From Salinarchaeum sp. Harcht-Bsk1 (lineage in GTDB: Archaea; Halobacteriota; Halobacteria; Halobacteriales; Salinarchaeaceae), in the NCBI RefSeq assembly GCF_000403645.1, contig NC_021313.1:1445014-1509013 (forward strand): a stretch of 64,000 nucleotides of DNA, in the 5' to 3' direction. Below the pieces are notes generated by a model. That model was not told the DNA's origin. It saw nothing but the letters and a program-made list of their open reading frames with translations, and did no database searches. A program made the position numbers and the translations under genes. Positions 42,749 to 50,984 of this stretch are shown in pieces (within the stretch, counting starts at the first letter, position 1; each line of letters starts with the position of its first letter).

Positions 42749-43864
42749 TCAGCCGTCCATCCCGAACCGCCGGTGGCGCAACTGGGGCGTGATCTGGATC
42801 CGGTCGATGGACTGGCCGGTCTTGTCCCAGACGAACGCCGCCCGAGTAAAGAGTTCGCGACACTCGATGCGAACCTCGCGAGCGTTGCCTTCGCTCCGTT
42901 CCGCGATGTCCTCGATCGCCTCCCGCGTGAACAGCGACTGGGGCTGGCCGTCGTAGCCCTCGCCACGCATGAACGCGAGCGAGCGCTCGACGTACTCCTC
43001 GACGGCGTCGGCGTCGAAGGGCTCGATCCCCTCGTAGTAGCGCAGTCGGGAGTCGAGCGTGCCCCGAAGGTTCGCGACGCGCTCCTTGCCCTCCGGCGTT
43101 CCGAGGAGGAAGAGGCGGACGCCGGCGTCGCCGGCCGTCTGCAGCGGCGAGAGGAGTTCGGCGGGTAGCACCTCGATCTCGTCGACGAGGAGGATCGGGC
43201 GCTTGCCCTCCTCGCGGATCTCCTCCGTCATCTGCCGGACGGCCTGGCGGGCCTCGTCGGTCGCCCACGGGATGCCGTCCCTGGCCTGCGTGAACTGCGC
43301 GGTATCGAGCTCGAAGCCGGCGTCGTAGGCGGCCTCGAGCACCTCGCCGTAGAGCTGACGGGGCGTCGTATCGCGCGGGTTCTCGACGTGGGCGACGACG
43401 AAGTCGTCGTGGTCGCCGAGGTCCCGCAGGACGACCTCGCGGAAGGCCGTCTTGCCGGTCCCGTAGGGCGAGACGAGGCCGATGTGCTGGTCCTGGAGCA
43501 GCCAGCTCGTCACCTGGTTCAGCAGGATCTCGTCGTGGCGCACGTACAGCGCGGAGGGCATCTCGTCCTGGGCCGCCTCCTCCGTGAACGGCAGGTCCGC
43601 GACCTCGTCGATCTCGCCGCCGAGTTCGCGGGCGAAGGAGAGCAGGCGGTCCTCGACGACCTCCAGCTGGTCGGCGATGACGCCGTCGCTCTGCCCTTTG
43701 CCGCGCTCCTCGGCCTCCTCGCGGCGGGCGCGGATCCGCTCGACGACGTCGCCGATCCGCTCCCCGGGCTGGTCGTCGTCGGGGTCCTCGCGAGACGAAG
43801 TCGAGCGAGGGCTCGACGAGCCTCGCTCGTCGGTGTCGGTCGGCGCCGACGAGTCGTTCGACAT
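42749..43864 (-). CDS. AAA+ ATPase (Orc1/ExeA-like P-loop protein)
   Basis: A 371-residue ATPase. A disordered acidic N-terminus and a coiled region (about 1-95) precede the P-loop domain: Walker A SPYGTGKT at 132-139, Walker B RPILLVDEIEVLP, sensor-like LFLLGTPEGK and an arginine-rich RLRYYEGIEPFD. The C-terminal part resembles a winged-helix/lid (SLFTREAIEDIAERSEGNAR). It is of the TniB/ExeA/Cdc6-like AAA class; there are no replication-origin repeats nearby, so an Orc role is not supported. Function unknown. Confidence 0.75.
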   Translation of the reverse strand: MSNDSSAPTDTDERGSSSPRSTSSREDPDDDQPGERIGDVVERIRARREEAEERGKGQSDGVIADQLEVVEDRLLSFARELGGEIDEVADLPFTEEAAQDEMPSALYVRHDEILLNQVTSWLLQDQHIGLVSPYGTGKTAFREVVLRDLGDHDDFVVAHVENPRDTTPRQLYGEVLEAAYDAGFELDTAQFTQARDGIPWATDEARQAVRQMTEEIREEGKRPILLVDEIEVLPAELLSPLQTAGDAGVRLFLLGTPEGKERVANLRGTLDSRLRYYEGIEPFDADAVEEYVERSLAFMRGEGYDGQPQSLFTREAIEDIAERSEGNAREVRIECRELFTRAAFVWDKTGQSIDRIQITPQLRHRRFGMDG

Positions 43865-43972
43865 ACGACGGAACTGGCAGTCGAGAGGATTAGCTCTTTT
43901 GCCTGGGTGATCGCGGCGGAATCGGTGGTTCTAGGGTTTGAGCGGTGCAACTGGCGCAGCGACGGAACGCTT

Positions 43973-44424
43973 GGAAGCCCCCTCCCGCTCGGGCGTTTAC
44001 ACTCGCTGTGCTTCTCATCTCGCTCACTTCGTTCGCTCGATTGCGGTGCCTGAGGCGAAGCCTCAGACTTGCTGGATCTCCGATCCAGCATCGCTTGCTT
44101 CGTCTAAACGCCCGACCGGTCGGCCCCTTCCAGTCCCACCCGGTTCGTCTTTCCCGGAGTCGCGAAAACCCGGTGGCCACGTCGGCGCGCGCTGGCGGCG
44201 GTCCGAGCCGCTTGCCGGCGAGTGGCCGCCGCCAGCCTGCGCGCGAGGGATGAGTAGCGCAGCGTAGCGAGCAACGCAATCGGTTGGGGAGGACGTGGGC
44301 GGTCTGGGTGGACTTCGAAAGGGGCCGATGGCTCGACGTACGTCACGACGCAAGCACTGGACCGAGCGAAGCGAGGGAAGCGCGCAGCGAGTGAGGTGCG
44401 TCGAGCGATCGGGGGCTTTCGGAG
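43973..44424. repeat. Structured intergenic element, copy E (two hairpins)
   Basis: Left hairpin arms 43973-43999 and 44105-44131: base GGAAG/CTTCC and a long upper stem ending GGGCGTTTA/TAAACGCCC. Centre: CAGTCCCACCCGG, CGGTGGCCACGTCGGCGCGC, GCGCGAGGGATGAGTAGCGC and CGGTTGGGGAGGACG. Right hairpin arms 44316-44338 and 44399-44421: base CGAAAG/CTTTCG, upper stem CCGATGGCTCGACG against CGTCGAGCGATCGG, one mismatch. It fills the gap between the AAA ATPase start and the ridA stop. Confidence 0.82.
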
Positions 44425-44476
44425 CAAGCAGTAGCTCTACGAGCAGAGAAAATCGAAGATCAGCCTTCAGGGACCC

Positions 44477-44857
44477 TCACTCCGTGACGCGACCGATGAC
44501 CTCGATCTCGACGCCGATCTCGACGGGCAGCCGCTCGACCTGCATCGCGCTCCGCGCCGGATACGGCTCACTCAGATACTCGGCGTACACGTCGTTGATC
44601 TCGTCGTAGTTGTCCATGTCGCGGACGAACACCTGCGCCTTGACGACGTCGTCGAGCGAGGAGCCCGCGGCCTCGAGCACGGCGCCGACGTTCTGCATCG
44701 TCTGGTGGGTCTCCTCACGGATGTCGTCGCCGACGATCTCGCCGGAGTCGGGGTCGATGGGACCCTGGCCGGAGACGAAGACCTGGCCGTCGTCGATGAC
44801 GCCCTGGGAGAACGGGCCGATGCTGGGCGGTGCCTCGTCGGTGGAGACTTCTTCCAT
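44477..44857 (-). CDS. ridA: RidA-family enamine/imine deaminase
   Basis: A 126-residue trimeric RidA fold protein that hydrolyses reactive enamines, such as 2-aminoacrylate, released by PLP enzymes. The catalytic Arg is in PYPARSAMQVERLP and the conserved Glu in VEIEVIGRV; FVSGQGPIDP is also typical. It lies 167 bp downstream of a SelA-like PLP enzyme on the same strand, a fitting source of enamine products. Confidence 0.9.
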   Translation of the reverse strand: MEEVSTDEAPPSIGPFSQGVIDDGQVFVSGQGPIDPDSGEIVGDDIREETHQTMQNVGAVLEAAGSSLDDVVKAQVFVRDMDNYDEINDVYAEYLSEPYPARSAMQVERLPVEIGVEIEVIGRVTE

Positions 44858-45024
44858 AGCGACCGAACCGTCCCGCGGCGCGAGGAAGTACGTTTCGATG
44901 AAGCACCGATTTCGCGGCAGAGCGGGCCGCTATCCAGTGATTACTCGACGGTGAGTAAGGATTGAGACGGGCCGCTGACCGGAGAGATAAGACCGGGGGA
45001 GATCAGACCACTGGAGGTCGCTCC

Positions 45025-46233
45025 TCAGGTCGCGTGCGCCCTGATCCGCTGGATCACGTAGTCGATCTCGTCCTCGGCGAGACACATCGGGTTGATCGTG
45101 AACGCGCCGGATTCCAGCGAGTCGGCGCCGACGAAGATGCGGGGCTCCTCCTGGCGCAGCCCGCGGACGACGTCCGTGGCGGAGCCCGCTGCGACCTCGG
45201 GATCGACGCTGACGATTACCTCCGGGGCCACCGACACCGCCGAGTCGGTCGGGACGCGGGTGTCGATTCCCTCGATCTCTCCCAGCGCGTCGCCGATCCG
45301 CATCGAGATATCGGTCCACTCCGCGGCCTTCTCGTCCTGGTCCTCCGCGATGAACTCCTCGAGGGCGACGAGGATGCCGGCGAGTTCCTCCTTGCCGACC
45401 TTGCACTGCCGGCCGACGCCCTGCCGCGGGACGCCGCCGAGGGCCTCCACGTCGACGAGTTCCGGTGCGGGCTCGTAGACGGCCTCCGCGGCGTGCATGT
45501 CGAGGTGCTGGGCGGCGATCGACTCGATCAGGTCACCCCGGCCCGCGACGATACCGGTGGTCTGGGGGCCGCGGATGGCCTTCCCGCCGCTGAAGATCAC
45601 GAGGTCCGCGCCGGCGTCGATAAAGCGCTCGAAGTTCGTCGTCGGGGGCAGTTCGGCGGCCGCATCGACGATCACCGGCACGTCGTGGTCGTGGGCGATC
45701 TCACAGACCACGTCGAGGTCCGGCTCGGTGTACTCCTTCTGGATGTAGCCCATCGCGGCGGTGTTCTCGCCGATCGCGCGCTTGATCTCCCAGGGCTCGA
45801 CGTTCCGTGAGCCCGTGCCGAGGTGGCGGTCGTTGCTCCCGACGTCGACGATCGTCGCGCCCGCCGAGCGGAGCGCGTGGTCGTAGCCGGTGCGGTGGGT
45901 CCGGGACATGACGATCTCGTCGGCGAGCCCCTCGGTGTCGGGCAGGCTGGCCATCGCGGCGAGGTCGTCGCCGGCGATCGCGGCGGCAGCGCCGAGATAC
46001 ATGCCCGCGGCGGCGCCGCTCGTGACGTATCCCTTGTCGGCGCCGGTCAACTCGGCGATCCGGTCGCTCGCCGCGGCCTGGAGATCCGAGAGGCGGACGA
46101 ACGACTGGGAGGCCTCCGACATCGCCTCGACGGCGGCCGGGCGGATCCGGCTGCCGCCGATGCGGGTCTTCGTCCCCGTCGCGTTGATCACCGACGGCGC
46201 GCCAAGCTCCTCGTAGATCGTGTCGGCGTCCAT
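45025..46233 (-). CDS. SelA-like PLP-dependent enzyme (ammonia-lyase type)
   Basis: A 402-residue fold-type I PLP enzyme in the SelA/D-glucosaminate-6-phosphate ammonia-lyase (DgaE)-like family. The N-terminus IYEELGAPSVINATGTKTRIGGS is diagnostic and the PLP lysine is K218 in LVIFSGGKAIRGPQTTG. Haloarchaea do not generally make selenocysteine, and no other Sec gene is here, so selenium transfer is unlikely; an amino-acid or amino-sugar dehydratase is more likely. ATG 46233 removes a three-residue extension. Divergent from the PIG-L deacetylase. Confidence 0.8.
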   Translation of the reverse strand: MDADTIYEELGAPSVINATGTKTRIGGSRIRPAAVEAMSEASQSFVRLSDLQAAASDRIAELTGADKGYVTSGAAAGMYLGAAAAIAGDDLAAMASLPDTEGLADEIVMSRTHRTGYDHALRSAGATIVDVGSNDRHLGTGSRNVEPWEIKRAIGENTAAMGYIQKEYTEPDLDVVCEIAHDHDVPVIVDAAAELPPTTNFERFIDAGADLVIFSGGKAIRGPQTTGIVAGRGDLIESIAAQHLDMHAAEAVYEPAPELVDVEALGGVPRQGVGRQCKVGKEELAGILVALEEFIAEDQDEKAAEWTDISMRIGDALGEIEGIDTRVPTDSAVSVAPEVIVSVDPEVAAGSATDVVRGLRQEEPRIFVGADSLESGAFTINPMCLAEDEIDYVIQRIRAHAT

Positions 46234-46405
46234 GTGGCGCACGTGGACCCACCAGCGTGAAAACGATTCGGTTACGGAAGTCGGTCAATTCTGGGGCGGC
46301 GGCTCCGGCTGGCCGCCGAGAGCGAAAATCGCCAGCCGCAAGCGGGCGATATGGACGCGTCGCCGAACGTGTTCCCGAGCAATACAACTCGATTACGGAT
46401 GGATG

Positions 46406-46418
46406 AAAAAAGTTATCC
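46406..46418 (+). promoter_or_regulatory. AT-rich promoter element for the PIG-L gene
   Basis: GAAAAAAGTTATCC lies about 28-40 nt before the ATG at 46446 and is the most AT-rich patch nearby. Confidence 0.4.
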
Positions 46419-46445
46419 GGCGCCCGGTCGTCCCGATCGGTGTTC

Positions 46446-47147
46446 ATGGATCTGCTAGCCATCGTGGCCCACCCCGACGACGCGGGGATCTTCTGTGGCG
46501 GCACGCTCGCCAAGCACGCCGATCGTGGCGATTCAGTCACCGTCGCGCACATGACCCGCGGCGAGTACGGCGGCTTCGAACAGAGCGAGGACGAGATCGC
46601 GGCAACCCGGACGGAGGAAGCCCTCGCCGCCGGCGACGTCATGGGGATCGACGAGGTCGACTTCCTCGGTTTCGAGGACGGTCGCATCGAGTACAGCCTC
46701 GAGAACCGGATGCGGATCGTCGAGGCCATGCGCGAGCACGAACCGGACCTCGTGCTCACACACTTCGGCGACGACATGCACCCCGACCACTGCCGCACTT
46801 CGCAGCTGGTCTCCGACGCCTACTACATGGCCGGCCTCCCGAAGGTCGAGACCGGGCAGGAACCCGCCGATCCGGACAACGTCTACTTCTTCGGCAAGCC
46901 GACCTCCGCGTTCGAGCCAACCGTCTTCGTCGACGTCGGCGACTACCTCGAGACGAAGATCGAGGCCGTGGCCGAACACGAGTCCCAGCTGGAGTACCTT
47001 CAGGACCACGGCGGCATCGACGCGGAGTTCGACAACCTCCTCGACAGTCTTCGTGCGGAAGCCCGCTCGCTCGGCACGCGGGCGAGCGCGCCTGCCGCCG
47101 AAGGGTTCGCGCCGCTGCACGAGCAGCCGATCGAGTTCCTGGGCTGA
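46446..47147 (+). CDS. PIG-L family zinc deacetylase
   Basis: A 233-residue deacetylase acting on N-acetylglucosamine-type groups or other amides. The zinc motif AHPDD is at 8-12 and the third metal His region is MHPDHCRTS. MTRGEYGGFEQSEDEIAATR is a further family segment. It is transcribed away from the SelA-like gene, from which it is separated by about 210 bp. The substrate is unknown. Confidence 0.88.
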   Translation: MDLLAIVAHPDDAGIFCGGTLAKHADRGDSVTVAHMTRGEYGGFEQSEDEIAATRTEEALAAGDVMGIDEVDFLGFEDGRIEYSLENRMRIVEAMREHEPDLVLTHFGDDMHPDHCRTSQLVSDAYYMAGLPKVETGQEPADPDNVYFFGKPTSAFEPTVFVDVGDYLETKIEAVAEHESQLEYLQDHGGIDAEFDNLLDSLRAEARSLGTRASAPAAEGFAPLHEQPIEFLG

Positions 47148-47260
47148 GATCCGGACCGGTCGAGTAGCTGAGCAAGGGGATCGTCAGTGTCGGTCGAACC
47201 GCAGTTCAGCGGAGCGGAGAGCGATCGAGACGACGAGCAAACGCAGCCGGCGAAGCCTCC

Positions 47261-47821
47261 TCAGCTACTGCCCGGGAACCGGTGGTACTCGAGTCCCTCA
47301 CGCTTGATCTCCTGGTGCTTGTCCTCGAGGAACGCGTACACCGTACCGTGGGGTGCACCGTCGATGATCATCTCCGCCGCCTGTCGCACCGCGTCGACCT
47401 GCTGGGGCGTCCCGATGGCGCCGAGCGTCGAGCCGTAGATGACGACGCTCGCGCCGGTGAGCTCCTCCATCAGCTCCCGGGTTCGGCCGTCCTCGCCGAT
47501 GAGGCGGCCCTTCTTTCGCGTGAGGTCGTTGCGATTGCGCGTCGCGGCGTCGATGTCGACGAGGTCGAACATCATCATCTCGTCGTCGAGCAAGGCGAGT
47601 GCGTCCTCGGGGTGGAACCCGCGACCGATCGCCTTCACGATGTCCGGGCCCTTCAACGCCCGAACGGGGTCGGCGTCGCCCTGCTGGTCGATCTTGACGG
47701 CGCCGTTCTCGGAGTCGACGTCGAGTCGCACGTCCGCCTTCGCTTCGATCTCTCGCAGCGTCTCGCCCCCATCGCCGATGAGCACGCCGATGCGGTCCTG
47801 CGGAATCTTCACGTGCTGCAT
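47261..47821 (-). CDS. KH-domain RNA-binding protein (Pno1/Dim2-like)
   Basis: A 186-residue archaeal homologue of the small-subunit assembly factor Pno1/Dim2. Two KH domains: KIPQDRIGVLIGDGGETLRE with the GxxG loop GDGG, and KKGRLIGEDGRTRELMEEL with GEDG. The end EGLEYHRFPGSS is typical. It is expected to bind the 3' end of 16S rRNA precursor. The usual archaeal neighbours Rio1 kinase and aIF1A are not visible; upstream is repeat element F. Confidence 0.9.
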   Translation of the reverse strand: MQHVKIPQDRIGVLIGDGGETLREIEAKADVRLDVDSENGAVKIDQQGDADPVRALKGPDIVKAIGRGFHPEDALALLDDEMMMFDLVDIDAATRNRNDLTRKKGRLIGEDGRTRELMEELTGASVVIYGSTLGAIGTPQQVDAVRQAAEMIIDGAPHGTVYAFLEDKHQEIKREGLEYHRFPGSS

Positions 47822-47926
47822 TGTTGTCTGCGGTAGGATGTGGCTGCGGTTAAGCGTTCGGCACTGGGTTCGCGAAACGCAGTTATCGGCTCTCTGTCGA
47901 GTGGGAGGGCCAGGGGTAAACCGTCG

Positions 47927-48465
47927 TCCGAAAGCCCCCGATCGCTCGAGGGCTGCGGTTCGCTGCGCGCTTCACTCACTTCGTTCGCTGCAGTGCTTGT
48001 TCCGATAGACTCGCTACGCTCGTCTATCGACGTTCGCCTCACTGCGTTCGGCTCACCGTCGCCTCGCACCGTCGAGCGATCGGGGGCTTTCGAAGTCCGC
48101 CCAGACGCCTCATTCCTCCCCAGCCGTCTGCGCTGCTCGGGTTCGCTTCGCTCACCGCTCCGCTGCTCGGCCCTCGCACGCTAGCTGACGACGGCCGCTC
48201 GCCCGCTACGGGGCTCGCGGCCACGTCAGCGTGCGCCGACGTGGTCCACCGGAGATTCGCGATCGGGAGAATCCGATCGGGTGGGACTGGAAGGGGCCGA
48301 GCGCTCGTACGCTTAGACGAAGCCAGCACCGCAATCGAGCGAACGAAGTGAGCGAGATGAGGAGCGTCGTTCGAAAGGCGCGAAGCGCCTTTCGTGATCA
48401 CGAGAGGGCTTCGCTCTCTCGGACGACAGCGAGTGTAAGCGCACGAGCGGGAGGGGGCTTCCGAG
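47927..48465. repeat. Structured intergenic element, copy F (two hairpins)
   Basis: Left hairpin arms 47929-47949 and 48072-48092 are perfect 21-bp complements, with the CCC/GGG positions paired here rather than looped. Centre: GAAGTCCGCCCAGACGCC, CCTCCCCAGCCG and GACGTGGTCCACCGGAG. Right hairpin arms 48289-48315 and 48436-48462: base GGAAG/CTTCC and a tip CTCGTACGCTTA against TAAGCGCACGAG. It stands in a divergent promoter gap between the KH gene and the pterin dehydratase and fills most of 47822-48559. Confidence 0.82.
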
Positions 48466-48559
48466 CGGTTCACAGCAACGATGCTGCCACGAAAGAACGC
48501 CCCATTCGACTTCGAACCCGGCCCCAACCTTCAACAGTACCGGGAGCGGACAGAAGGGT

Positions 48560-48841
48560 ATGGCAGACGTGCTTGACGAGGCGGACATCGAGGCGGGACT
48601 CCCCGAGGGCTGGGAGTACGCGGACGACGAGATCACCCGGACCTACGAGTTCGACGAGTACCTGCGCGGCGTCGCGTTCGCCCAGCTCGTCGGCGAGATC
48701 GCGGAGGCGCAGTTCCACCATCCCGAAATCGTCATCCGCTACGGCGAGGTCGAGATTTCGCTGACGACGCACGACGCGGGCGGCGTGACACAGCAGGACC
48801 TCGACATGGCGGAGATCATCGAGTCCGAGACTGACGCCTGA
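48560..48841 (+). CDS. Pterin-4a-carbinolamine dehydratase (PCD/DCoH)
   Basis: A 93-residue enzyme that dehydrates 4a-hydroxytetrahydrobiopterin. The active-site signature EAQFHHPEIVIRYGEVEI, with the His pair and Pro, and LTTHDAGGVTQQDLDMA are intact. No aromatic hydroxylase is nearby; archaeal homologues are thought to act on molybdopterin-related or other pterins. A single gene downstream of element F. Confidence 0.92.
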   Translation: MADVLDEADIEAGLPEGWEYADDEITRTYEFDEYLRGVAFAQLVGEIAEAQFHHPEIVIRYGEVEISLTTHDAGGVTQQDLDMAEIIESETDA

Positions 48842-48946
48842 ATCTGGAGCCGATCGACGTCTGCGACGCGTTTCCATCCTCCGAGCCCCAGGCCGCGAGA
48901 ACCGGGCAGGCAGTTGAAGCACGTGGGCACCAAACGGGATACTGGC

Positions 48947-50044
48947 ATGGGTTCGCCGTTGCTCGTGGGCCACGCGCCCGCCTGTCTGGAGCACGATCCG
49001 GGACCGACCCACACCGACCGACCGAAGCGCGTCGAACGGGTGGTCGAGACGCTCGAGGAACGAGGCGCCACGTTCGAGCGGCCGGAGCCCCTCGAGCCGG
49101 ACGACATCAGCGCGGTCCACACGCCCGGCTACCTCCGGTGGCTGAAGGAGACCTGCGAGGACGAGAAGCGCGTCGACCACGACACCGTCACCTCCGCTGG
49201 TACCTGGCCAGCCGTCATGGCGGCGGCCGGCGCGGCGGAGTGGGCGGTCGAACGAGCCCACGAGGAAGCGACGAGAACCGCCGACGAGTTCACGGCCGGC
49301 GACGAATCGGTGGCCGGCAGCGAACCTTCGGCCGGCAGCGAACCTTCGGCCGGCGAGACGCCGGTCACGTTCGCGCCCGTCCGCCCGCCGGGACATCACG
49401 CCCTGCGGAACCGCGCGATGGGTTTCTGTTTCGTCAACAACGCCGCCGTCGCCGCCGAGCGCGCCCTCGAACTCGACGGCGTCGACACCGTCGCCGTCCT
49501 CGACTGGGACGTCCACCACGGCAACGGGACGGAGCGACAGTTCGTCGACCGCACCGACGTCCACTACGTCTCGGTCCACCAGGACGGCGTCTACCCCGGC
49601 ACGGGCTCCGTCGACGCGGCGGGCGTCGGCGACGCGATCGGTGCGACCGCCAACCTGCCGCTCCCCGCGGGCGCCGGCGGCCCCGCCGTCCGGCTGGCCA
49701 CCGAGGCGCTGCTCGACCCGTTCCTCGACGCCGCGGAGCCGGATCTCGTCGTCCTCAGCGCGGGCTTCGACGCCCACGAGCACGACCCGATCTCCGACCT
49801 CGAACTCACGACCGAGAACTACGGCTGGCTCACGGGCTGGGCCCGCGCCGTCGCGGCGGCCCACGACGCCCCGCTCGCGATCGTCCTCGAGGGCGGCTAC
49901 CAGCCAGGGTTGCTCGCCGAGAGCGTCGACGCCGCAGCCGAGGCCATCGAGAACGGCACCCCGGCCGCCCCCGAGGGCGAACCGACCGAGGAAGCCCGCC
50001 GAGTCATCGAGGGCGCCGCGGAGATCTGGCCGGCGCTCGACTGA
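48947..50044 (+). CDS. Histone deacetylase-family amidohydrolase
   Basis: A 365-residue zinc deacetylase of the HDAC/acetoin-utilisation/polyamine-deacetylase superfamily. Motifs: RPPGHHAL (His pair), LDWDVHHGNGT (metal), LSAGFDAHEHDP (metal) and LEGGYQPG. A linker near residue 125 carries an 18-bp tandem duplication (49316-49351) coding GSEPSA twice. ATG 48947 is used; an earlier TTG at 48914 would add 11 unsupported residues. Substrates could be acetyl-lysine or acetylpolyamines. Confidence 0.9.
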   Translation: MGSPLLVGHAPACLEHDPGPTHTDRPKRVERVVETLEERGATFERPEPLEPDDISAVHTPGYLRWLKETCEDEKRVDHDTVTSAGTWPAVMAAAGAAEWAVERAHEEATRTADEFTAGDESVAGSEPSAGSEPSAGETPVTFAPVRPPGHHALRNRAMGFCFVNNAAVAAERALELDGVDTVAVLDWDVHHGNGTERQFVDRTDVHYVSVHQDGVYPGTGSVDAAGVGDAIGATANLPLPAGAGGPAVRLATEALLDPFLDAAEPDLVVLSAGFDAHEHDPISDLELTTENYGWLTGWARAVAAAHDAPLAIVLEGGYQPGLLAESVDAAAEAIENGTPAAPEGEPTEEARRVIEGAAEIWPALD

Positions 50045-50106
50045 CCGCCAGGCCGCTATCGTCCGATAAACCGCCCGACAGCGACGCCCCGCCGGCGAGC
50101 CCAAAT

Positions 50107-50114
50107 CCATATAC
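50107..50114 (+). promoter_or_regulatory. TATA box for the HAD gene
   Basis: TCCATATACG lies about 30 nt before the ATG at 50140. Confidence 0.5.
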
Positions 50115-50139
50115 GCCAGCGCCGCCTACCTCCGCCCAG

Positions 50140-50877
50140 ATGGCCGGCCACGCCTACGACGCCGTGCTGTTCGACCTCGACGGCACGCTCGTCGCCCCCG
50201 AGTTCGACCACGTCCGCTCCGTGTTCGACGCCGTCGGCCGACAACTCGATCACCACTTCTCCGACGAGATCGCCAGCCGGCTTTGGCACGGCCTCGGCGG
50301 CCCACGGAACGAGCAGCTTCGCGAACTGGGCGTCGACGTCGCCGAGTTCTGGCGCGTCTTCGACGCCACCGAGGATCCCCAGGACCGCGCCGCCGCGATG
50401 GAGGTCTTCGACGACGCCGCGATCGCCGCCGACCTCGACGTGCCGACCGCGCTCGTGACCCACTGCCCGCCGAAACCAACTGCAGCCGTCCTCGATCACC
50501 ACGGCATCGGCGAGTGGTTCGACGCCGTCGTCTCCTGCTCGGACGACCTCGGCTGGAAGCCCGATCCCGGACCGATCGAGCACGCGCTCGGCGAGATCGG
50601 GATGGACCACCTCGTCGACGACAGGCGCGACGGCCGGATCGCCGCGGACGGCGGCACGCCGATCACCGCGGGGCCTGGCGCGGCGGCGGAACCGCCCTCC
50701 CGCGCGCTCTACGTGGGCGACACCGCTGGCGACGTCGGCGCCGCCTGGAACGCCGGCCTCGACGCCGTCCACGTCGAGCGCTTCGACCACGACCGACGGG
50801 AGCACTGCGTGCTCGCGGACTATCGGGTCGACGCGATCGACCGGGTCGATCCGCTGCGCTCGATGGCTGGCGACTGA
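50140..50877 (+). CDS. HAD-superfamily hydrolase
   Basis: A 245-residue phosphatase of the phosphoglycolate-phosphatase type. Motif I FDLDGTLVAP, motif II THCPPKP, the Lys in GWKPDPGPIEHAL and the acidic pair in YVGDTAGDVGAAWNAG are complete. A small acidic insert (about 167-185) is present. The promoter spacing supports ATG 50140. Its stop codon falls in the first unit of a 14-bp repeat that runs on downstream. Confidence 0.88.
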   Translation: MAGHAYDAVLFDLDGTLVAPEFDHVRSVFDAVGRQLDHHFSDEIASRLWHGLGGPRNEQLRELGVDVAEFWRVFDATEDPQDRAAAMEVFDDAAIAADLDVPTALVTHCPPKPTAAVLDHHGIGEWFDAVVSCSDDLGWKPDPGPIEHALGEIGMDHLVDDRRDGRIAADGGTPITAGPGAAAEPPSRALYVGDTAGDVGAAWNAGLDAVHVERFDHDRREHCVLADYRVDAIDRVDPLRSMAGD

Positions 50878-50965
50878 GGGCTAGCGACCGAGGGGCAGCG
50901 ACTGTGGGCCGGCGGATCGAGGGCTGGCGACTGAGCGCCGGTGACCGAGGACCGACGACCGGGGC
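50864..50965 (+). repeat. 14-bp degenerate tandem repeat starting at a stop codon
   Basis: GGCTGGCGACTGAG at the end of the HAD gene (its TGA included) is followed by about six decaying copies (GGCTAGCGACCGAG, GGGCAGCGACTGTG, ..., GGCTGGCGACTGAG, CGCCGGTGACCGAG). One later copy, near 50923, is identical to the first. Confidence 0.75.
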
Positions 50966-50984
50966 CGATTGCATCGATCGATTC

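Noticed and set aside
42749-43864. Orc1/Cdc6 origin-binding protein with a replication origin beside it
   Set aside because: The AAA core is present, but no repeated origin-recognition boxes or AT-rich unwinding element are seen; the adjacent repeat E is a member of a dispersed family.
45025-46233. Selenocysteine synthase (SelA) assignment
   Set aside because: No SelB, SelD, tRNA-Sec or UGA-coded protein is visible, and archaea make Sec-tRNA by a different enzyme (SepSecS). The protein is only SelA-like.
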